A stretch of 10,286 nucleotides of DNA from Bacillota bacterium (GTDB lineage: Bacteria > Bacillota > Desulfotomaculia > Desulfotomaculales > Desulfotomaculaceae). Positions within the stretch are counted from its first letter, which is position 1. Every line of letters starts with the position of its first letter. Under the pieces are notes generated by a model. It had not been told where the DNA came from and did no database searches. It saw nothing but the letters and a program-made list of their open reading frames with translations. The stretch covers positions 1-10,286 of the forward strand of contig JAMCWI010000028.1 of NCBI GenBank assembly GCA_023481335.1, written 5' to 3'. Made by a program: the position numbers and the translations under genes. Shown here in pieces: positions 6,618 to 10,286 of this stretch.

Positions 6618-7313
6618 GTGAAAAAATTTTTAAGCAGCCTTAGCTGCGCTGTTGCCGGGATCGTCCACACCTTCGAGACCCAGCGGAACATGCGCTTTCA
6701 TGGTGCCGGTGCTGTAACCGCGCTGGGACTGGGTCTTTACCTCCAGGTGAGCATGCGGGAACTGGTTTTGGTTGTCTTTGCCATAACCCTGGTGATTATG
6801 ACCGAGCTGTTTAATACCGCCCTGGAGGCGGCAGTCGACATACAAGGGAAAGAGTTTCACCCGATGGCGCGAACAGCCAAAGACGTGGCAGCGGGGGCTG
6901 TCCTGGTAGCGGTCCTGAACTCGCTTGTGGTGGCCTACCTGGTGTTCTTCCCCCGCCTGGAGGTGTTTATGTTTTACGGTACGCCGCATGTCCGGCGGGC
7001 GCCCCTGTCAGTGACCATTACCGGCCTTTTGCTGGTGTCTCTGGCGTTAGTGGCGGCAAAGGTGATGGCAAAAAGAGTGCCCCTGGTGAAAAGAGGCCTT
7101 CCCAGCAGCCACGCAGCTTTGTCCTTTGCCGGCGCCACAGCGCTGCTGCTGCTGACCGGAAGCGCCACAGTGGCCACCATCGGTGTTATCCTGGCGTTAA
7201 TAGCTGTGCACGGCCGCCTGGCGGCCGGCACTCATTCATTTTTTGAGGTCGTGACCGGAGCGCTGCTGGGCGCCTTTATCACAATGGCCGCGTTCCGGCT
7301 GGCCGGCTGGTGA
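6618..7313 (+). CDS. dgkA: Fusion of DgkA-type lipid kinase and PAP2 lipid phosphatase
   Basis: The 231-residue membrane protein joins two enzymes. Residues 1-115 are a prokaryotic DgkA domain, which in Firmicutes acts as undecaprenol kinase: TQRNMRFH (21-28), E63 with NTALEAAVD (66-74) and AKDVAAGAV (87-95) are the active-site signatures, with three membrane helices. Residues 130-231 are a PAP2 domain with PSSH (162-165) and R200-x5-H206-x3-E210, matching the core PAP2 motifs except that the last acidic residue is Glu rather than Asp and the first motif (K-x6-RP) is not clear. One half could phosphorylate a lipid and the other remove phosphate, as in undecaprenyl phosphate recycling. Bacillus DgkA is a stand-alone protein of about 120 residues. 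The start is GTG, 8 bases after AAGGTGA. The domains are seen in sequence; the substrate is inferred. Confidence 0.88.
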   Translation: MKKFLSSLSCAVAGIVHTFETQRNMRFHGAGAVTALGLGLYLQVSMRELVLVVFAITLVIMTELFNTALEAAVDIQGKEFHPMARTAKDVAAGAVLVAVLNSLVVAYLVFFPRLEVFMFYGTPHVRRAPLSVTITGLLLVSLALVAAKVMAKRVPLVKRGLPSSHAALSFAGATALLLLTGSATVATIGVILALIAVHGRLAAGTHSFFEVVTGALLGAFITMAAFRLAGW

Positions 7314-7325
7314 GGTTGTGGATAA

Positions 7326-7787
7326 ATGGACTTTCCGCTTGAGAAATTAATTAATGCCGCTATGGCCGCCCGGGAACGAGCCTACGCCCCCTATTCGGGA
7401 TTTAAGGTGGGCGCCGCCATTTTGACCGGGGAAGGGCGTTATTACACCGGCTGCAATGTGGAAAATGCCTCGTACGGGCTATCCTGCTGCGCCGAGCGGG
7501 TTGCCCTTTTTAAGGCGGTTTCCGGTGGGGAGCGGGATTTTCTGGCTATCGCCGTCACCGCAGGCACGGCTGACTTCTGCTCGCCGTGCGGGGCCTGCCG
7601 GCAGGCGCTGGCTGAATTCGGCGGGCACATCGGCGTATACATGGCCAACGCAAGGGGAGAATACAGGTTGAAGACCGTAGCGGAACTCCTGCCGGAGGCT
7701 TTCGGCGGCGGCTCGCTGAAAGTCGGGGAAAGCCCGCCGCCCAAGGAACAGGGTATCGTTAAGCTGATCGAGCCCGTCAATAGGTAA
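7326..7787 (+). CDS. cdd: Cytidine deaminase
   Basis: This enzyme converts cytidine and deoxycytidine to uridine and deoxyuridine in pyrimidine salvage. It is of the small tetrameric, Cys-ligand type: N-E-N appears in CNVENASYG (43-51), the zinc and catalytic residues are C55-A56-E57, and the second zinc motif is PCGAC (87-91). The protein has 153 residues, about 15-20 more than Bacillus Cdd; the extra part is a C-terminal tail after LLPEAF (121-126) that is rich in Gly and Pro and then charged. The ATG at 7326 lies 12 bases after dgkA, with GAGGTTGTG just upstream. Codons 106-115 (MANARGEYRL) are nearly identical at DNA level to the start of era downstream. The 208 bases after cdd are repeat-rich. 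Confidence 0.95.
   Translation: MDFPLEKLINAAMAARERAYAPYSGFKVGAAILTGEGRYYTGCNVENASYGLSCCAERVALFKAVSGGERDFLAIAVTAGTADFCSPCGACRQALAEFGGHIGVYMANARGEYRLKTVAELLPEAFGGGSLKVGESPPPKEQGIVKLIEPVNR
7641..7670 (+). repeat. 30-nt segment inside cdd duplicated at the start of era (donor copy)
   Basis: This in-frame stretch of cdd (codons 106-115, MANARGEYRL) matches 7996-8025 at 28 of 30 positions. The match stops abruptly on both sides. It is a direct repeat with a separation of 355 bases. Confidence 0.9.
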
Positions 7788-7795
7788 AGCTGATC

Positions 7796-7826
7796 CGGTG
7801 CCTGTCCCTTCACTTATTTACTTATT
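7796..7826 (+). repeat. Dispersed 31-nt repeat, copy 1 (left of era)
   Basis: The unit opens CGGTGCCTGTCCCTTCACTT and continues with two TTA-rich heptads. It recurs as an exact 31-nt reverse complement at 9789-9819, and 28 nt of it recur in the same reversed orientation at 9079-9106. It forms the outer end of the composite element left of era. Confidence 0.9.
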
Positions 7827-7940
7827 TGGACTTTTATTTGGGACTTTTATTTGGGTGTCGGCCCCTTAACTTATTAACTTATTTGTACTTCGACATTATG
7901 CTACCATTTTCATCCGCGGTTTGTGATAGCACATTATGGA
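7796..7940 (+). repeat. Composite non-coding element, left copy
   Basis: In order it contains the 31-nt repeat, a tandem pair of GGGACTTTTATTT units (7828-7852), and a degenerate second copy of the 31-nt repeat (7854-7885, 27 of 32 matches to 7797-7828). It ends in an ACTTCG-led block with a 22-nt core at 7906-7927. The same order, with similar spacing (79 bases between the end blocks here, 81 there), occurs reversed at 8960-9106. No protein is encoded. This accounts for most of the 208-base gap between cdd and era. Confidence 0.65.
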
Positions 7941-7969
7941 TTGTCAACCTAAGCATAAGCTGATTTAAG
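7941..7969 (+). promoter_or_regulatory. Weak candidate promoter for era
   Basis: TTGTCA (7941-7946) and TTTAAG (7964-7969) are 17 bases apart, matching 5 and 4 of 6 consensus positions. If real, era would be transcribed separately from the upstream operon across the inserted repeat DNA. Confidence 0.3.
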
Positions 7970-7995
7970 AATATACAGGTAAGGGGATTTCTAAA

Positions 7996-8025
7996 ATGGT
8001 CAACGCAAGGAGAGAATACAGGTTG
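7996..8025 (+). repeat. First 30 bases of era, copied from inside cdd
   Basis: It matches 7641-7670 at 28 of 30 positions, in the same strand and the same reading phase. The differences are C/T at the fifth base and G/A at the sixteenth, giving Ala/Val and Gly/Arg. The boundaries coincide with the start codon on the left and codon 10 on the right. Confidence 0.9.
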
Positions 8026-8901
8026 TTTATCGCTTTAGCCGGCAGGACCAACGTAGGCAAGTCAACTCTTATGAACCGGATCCTGGGAAAAAAGGTAGCA
8101 ATCGTTTCCGACAAGCCTCAAACCACCAGGAATAAAATCCTGGGCGTACTCACCAGGGAGGACGCCCAGTTAGTTTTTCTCGACACACCAGGCATTCACA
8201 AGCCAAGGCACAAGCTTGGTGAGCGCCTGGTCAAGGTGGCGCAGGGGGCATTCAAAGAAGTCGACGCCATTTTTTTACTGGTCGAGGCTTTAGAGCCGCC
8301 CGGACCGGGCGACCGGTACGTAGCGGAACAACTCGCGGGCCTTTCAACGCCGGTTATCCTGGTACTGAACAAGATCGACCTGATCAAGCGGGACGATCTC
8401 CTTCCCGCTATTGAAGCATATAATGCCATAGGTAAATTTGCCGAAGTGGTGCCGGTTTCGGCCCTGACCGGGGAGAATACCGGGCGTCTGGTCGAAGTGG
8501 CAGCCGGCTGCCTGCCGCCCGGCCCGCGCTATTACCCGGACGAGATGATTACGGACAGGCCTGAATCCTTTATTATGTCAGAATTAATCAGGGAAAAAGT
8601 TTTGCTTCTAACCTCCCAGGAAGTGCCGCATTCCGTGGCGGTGATGGTTGAAGAACTGGTGGAGCGCCCTAACGACGTATTGGCGGTAAGAGCTGTGATT
8701 TATACGGAAAAGGAGTCACAAAAGGGAATCCTGATCGGTAAGGGCGGCCAGACTCTGAAAAAAATCGGCCAGCTGGCGCGGGAAGAAATGGAAGCGCTCT
8801 TCGGCACTAAGGTTTTCCTTGAACTGTGGGTCAAAGTAAAATCCGACTGGCGAAAAAAAGAAGCTTATCTCAAAAATTTCGGCTACAGGGCGAAGGAGTA
8901 G
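7996..8901 (+). CDS. era: GTPase Era (16S rRNA-binding, ribosome assembly)
   Basis: Era is a 301-residue GTPase that binds the 3' end of 16S rRNA and checks 30S maturation. The GTPase motifs are G1 GRTNVGKS (16-23), TTR in switch I (43-45), G3 DTPG (63-66), G4 NKID (125-128) and G5 SAL (155-157). The C-terminal KH domain has GILIGKGGQTLK (244-255) followed by LELWVKVKSDWRK. The length is normal. Two things are odd. G1 has Thr where nearly all Era proteins have Pro (GRPNVGKS). The first ten codons (MVNARREYRL) are a near copy of cdd codons 106-115. The ATG at 7996 has AAGGGGA 8 bases upstream and remains the best start. era is separated from cdd by 208 bases of repeat DNA, unlike in Bacillus. 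Confidence 0.96.
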   Translation: MVNARREYRLFIALAGRTNVGKSTLMNRILGKKVAIVSDKPQTTRNKILGVLTREDAQLVFLDTPGIHKPRHKLGERLVKVAQGAFKEVDAIFLLVEALEPPGPGDRYVAEQLAGLSTPVILVLNKIDLIKRDDLLPAIEAYNAIGKFAEVVPVSALTGENTGRLVEVAAGCLPPGPRYYPDEMITDRPESFIMSELIREKVLLLTSQEVPHSVAVMVEELVERPNDVLAVRAVIYTEKESQKGILIGKGGQTLKKIGQLAREEMEALFGTKVFLELWVKVKSDWRKKEAYLKNFGYRAKE

Positions 8902-8935
8902 TTGGTAGTTGGTGGTTAGCGGTTAGTGGTTGGCG
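8901..8935 (+). repeat. Five tandem heptamers GTTRGYR directly after era
   Basis: The units are GTTGGTA, GTTGGTG, GTTAGCG, GTTAGTG and GTTGGCG. The first begins on the last base of the era stop codon. The tract is low-complexity and G/T-rich on the plus strand. Confidence 0.8.
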
Positions 8936-8959
8936 CGGCGAGATGTCCCCCAAAAGAAT

Positions 8960-9106
8960 AACCACCCATAAAGTCATCACAAACCGCAGATGAAAATACC
9001 GGAATACTGCCGAAGTTTAAATTAAGTATATAAATTCAATGCCTGGCACCGTCTACTTATTTATTTTCTGCCCAGGATAGTAAATAAGTGAAGGGACAGG
9101 CACCGG
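8960..9106 (-). repeat. Composite non-coding element, right copy (inverted)
   Basis: Read on the minus strand it begins with 28 nt of the dispersed repeat (9106-9079), passes through a degenerate second repeat, and ends in a block whose 22-nt core (8997-8976) differs from 7906-7927 by one base. Between the blocks the two copies align loosely, for example at ACTTCG-CA-TAT. The plus-strand ACTTATTTA at 9055-9063 can pair with TAAATAAGT at 9081-9089, and TGCCTG (9040-9045) with CAGGCA (9097-9102). A stem-loop could thus serve as a transcription stop between the convergent era and ubiX genes. Confidence 0.65.
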
Positions 9107-9119
9107 CTCAAGACCAACT

Positions 9120-9677
9120 CTAATTTCCTTTCCACCTGGCGGTGAGGTCGTTTGCGATGCCTAATATGTCTAGAACCCTGGCAACGGTGTGGTCGACAAG
9201 GTCCCGGATCTCCCTGGGGCGGTGGTAAAAGGCCGGGACCGGAGGCATAATCACAACGCCCAGCCTGGCCAGCTTGAGCATGTTTTCAAGGTGGATGGGG
9301 CTTAAGGGGGTTTCCCTGGGCAGCAGCACCAGTTTGCGCCCTTCCTTGATTGTGACGTCGGCCGCCCGGGCAATCAGGTTGTCGGAGTAGCCCATGGCTA
9401 TGGCGGCCAGGGTCTTCATGCTGCAGGGGGCGACCACCATGCCCCGGTGCGGAAAAGAGCCGCTGGAAACAGGAGCGGACAGGTCGTCCGCCCGGTAGAA
9501 ATGATCGGCGGTTCCTTCCAACTCTTCCGGTGAGCGCCCTGTCTCTAGCTCCAGGGTGTACCGCGCCCAGCGGCTTAAAATTAAATGCGTTTCAATACCG
9601 GTCTTCTTCAGCCACTCCAGTAAAGAAACCCCGTAAATTGCGCCGGAGGCGCCGCTCACAGCCACGACTATGCCCAA
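9120..9677 (-). CDS. ubiX: Flavin prenyltransferase UbiX/Pad1
   Basis: UbiX attaches a dimethylallyl group to FMN, making the prenylated flavin used by UbiD-type decarboxylases. The protein has 185 residues, the normal length. Signatures are VSGASGAIYG (7-16), SSGSF (71-75), GMVVAPCSMKTLAAIA (79-94), DNLIARAADVTIKE (99-112), LVLLPRETPLSPIHLENM (116-133) and MPPVPAFYHRP (144-154). The start is TTG at 9677-9675, 8 bases after AAGGAG on the minus strand; no ATG is near. A TATAAT lies upstream on the same strand (9732-9727) without a good -35. It is convergent with era and divergent from recO, breaking the usual era-recO adjacency. No ubiD is in the window, so the partner decarboxylase must be elsewhere. 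Confidence 0.94.
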   Translation of the reverse strand: MGIVVAVSGASGAIYGVSLLEWLKKTGIETHLILSRWARYTLELETGRSPEELEGTADHFYRADDLSAPVSSGSFPHRGMVVAPCSMKTLAAIAMGYSDNLIARAADVTIKEGRKLVLLPRETPLSPIHLENMLKLARLGVVIMPPVPAFYHRPREIRDLVDHTVARVLDILGIANDLTARWKGN

Positions 9678-9788
9678 CTCACACGCTCCTTATCAAGATC
9701 TAAAGGTGATTTAATAGTCTTTACATATTATACTATATTACTAAATACTTTTCATGGCGGTCAATTCAAATGAAGCTCTGCAAGTTAG

Positions 9789-9819
9789 AATAAGTAAATA
9801 AGTGAAGGGACAGGCACCG
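9789..9819 (-). repeat. Dispersed 31-nt repeat, copy in front of recO
   Basis: This is an exact reverse complement of 7796-7826. It lacks the associated 22-nt block, so it is a partial element. It ends 3 bases before the proposed recO start and contains the only purine-rich ribosome-binding-like sequence there (AAGGGA, 9805-9810). Confidence 0.9.
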
Positions 9820-9822
9820 TAT

Positions 9823-10286
9823 TTGAAACTATATAAGCTAGATGCCGTGGTGCTGCATGCCAGGGACTGCGGCAGGGCCGACAAGCTGTTGACCCTGTTC
9901 TCAATAGAGCAGGGTAAAATAAAGGTTATTGCGCACGGCGCCGGAAAACCAACCAGCCGCAAGCGGGGGGGGGTGCAGCCTTTTACCCGGTCACGGTTTC
10001 TGATCCGGCGCGGCCGGGAATTAGACTCCGTCAGCCAGTGTGAGGGAATGGAAATGTTCCTGCACCTGCGCGAGAGCTTCGGGAAACTCACTTATGCCAG
10101 CTACCTGGTTGAAATGGTGGACGCGATGGCTCCAGCGGGTGAACCCAGCGAGCCTCTTTTTCATTTGCTGCTGACTACTCTGCAGTTAATGGCCGACGGT
10201 GATCCGGAGGTGCTCACTCTCTCCTTCGGCCTGAAAGCCGCGGGAATTTTCGGTTACAAGCCCGAGTTTGAAGTCTGCGCGGGCTG
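9823..10286 (+). CDS. recO: DNA repair protein RecO, 3' end beyond the window
   Basis: RecO loads RecA on SSB-coated gaps together with RecR. The visible 154 codons begin MKLYKLDAVVLHARDCGRAD with the TTG read as Met, then KLLTLFSIEQGKI, an OB-fold N-terminus typical of the family, and AHGAGKPTSRKRGGVQPF. A helical region follows (YASYLVEMVDAMAP, PLFHLLLTTLQLM). The sequence ends at FEVCAG, the entry to the Cys zinc-binding site, so roughly 95-100 residues are missing. The frame is open with no stop from 9802 onward. The best family match is TTG at 9823, but AAGGGA is 12 bases upstream, rather far. A GTG at 9802 would add MKGQAPY, encoded by the repeat. No strong promoter is evident in the 145 bases shared with ubiX. 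Confidence 0.92.
   Translation, partial: MKLYKLDAVVLHARDCGRADKLLTLFSIEQGKIKVIAHGAGKPTSRKRGGVQPFTRSRFLIRRGRELDSVSQCEGMEMFLHLRESFGKLTYASYLVEMVDAMAPAGEPSEPLFHLLLTTLQLMADGDPEVLTLSFGLKAAGIFGYKPEFEVCAG

Noticed and set aside
9700..9750. Plus-strand promoter for recO in the AT-rich divergent region
   Set aside because: TTTACA and TATACT-like sequences occur, but no pair with proper spacing matches well; AT-richness alone produces such hits.
7796..9819. CRISPR-like array from the repeated 31-nt sequence
   Set aside because: The copies are in both orientations, are irregularly spaced by up to 2 kb, and there are no uniform spacers or cas genes.
9741..10091. 116-codon minus-strand open frame opposite recO
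   Set aside because: The opposite strand encodes a convincing RecO; the minus-strand product resembles nothing and includes translated repeat sequence.

Overview
The window looks like part of a spore-forming, low-oxygen Firmicute chromosome with fairly GC-rich genes, probably Peptococcaceae / Desulfotomaculia (Pelotomaculum-like). The grounds are the sporulation pair yqfC-yqfD, the Bacillus-type gene order through recO, an NBP35-type Mrp ATPase, a DgkA-PAP2 fusion, and the frequent TTG/GTG starts. The genus is inference; no search was run.

Positions 1-497 are a small gene graveyard. The left edge cuts off a minus-strand gene whose first 12 codons resemble an ADP-ribose pyrophosphatase (Nudix). 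Upstream of it lies a 22-codon ORF that reads like the first 17 residues of a NifX/NifB-type iron-molybdenum cofactor protein. Both sit behind a minus-strand promoter with perfect -35 and -10 hexamers. Next comes a very AT-rich stretch, then a plus-strand fragment encoding the end of a Fis-type helix-turn-helix, as found at the C-terminus of sigma-54 activators. An intact Mrp/NBP35 ATPase gene follows with its own promoter.

Positions 1398-7787 hold a compact plus-strand operon in the classical Firmicute order: yqfC, yqfD (sporulation), phoH, pgpH (7TM-HD c-di-AMP phosphodiesterase), ybeY (rRNA-processing endonuclease), a dgkA-PAP2 fusion (lipid phosphate recycling) and cdd (cytidine deaminase). 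A hairpin with a T-tract sits between mrp and yqfC. Its 3' arm is also the yqfC ribosome binding site.

Positions 7788-9822 are where the normal order is disturbed. In Bacillus, cdd, era and recO are close together. Here era is flanked by non-coding repeat DNA, and ubiX (flavin prenyltransferase) lies on the minus strand between era and recO. A roughly 130-145 bp composite element occurs on both sides of era in opposite orientation. A third, shorter copy, containing a 31-nt exact match, lies directly in front of recO. The first ten codons of era are a 28/30-nt, in-frame copy of an internal segment of cdd, so the era 5' end seems to have been rebuilt from its neighbour.

recO runs off the right edge. 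The conserved genes combine RNA and ribosome maintenance (phoH, ybeY, era), second-messenger turnover (pgpH), envelope lipid recycling (dgkA-PAP2), pyrimidine salvage (cdd), sporulation (yqfC, yqfD) and DNA repair (recO). I see no tRNA, rRNA, CRISPR array, prophage or intact transposase.
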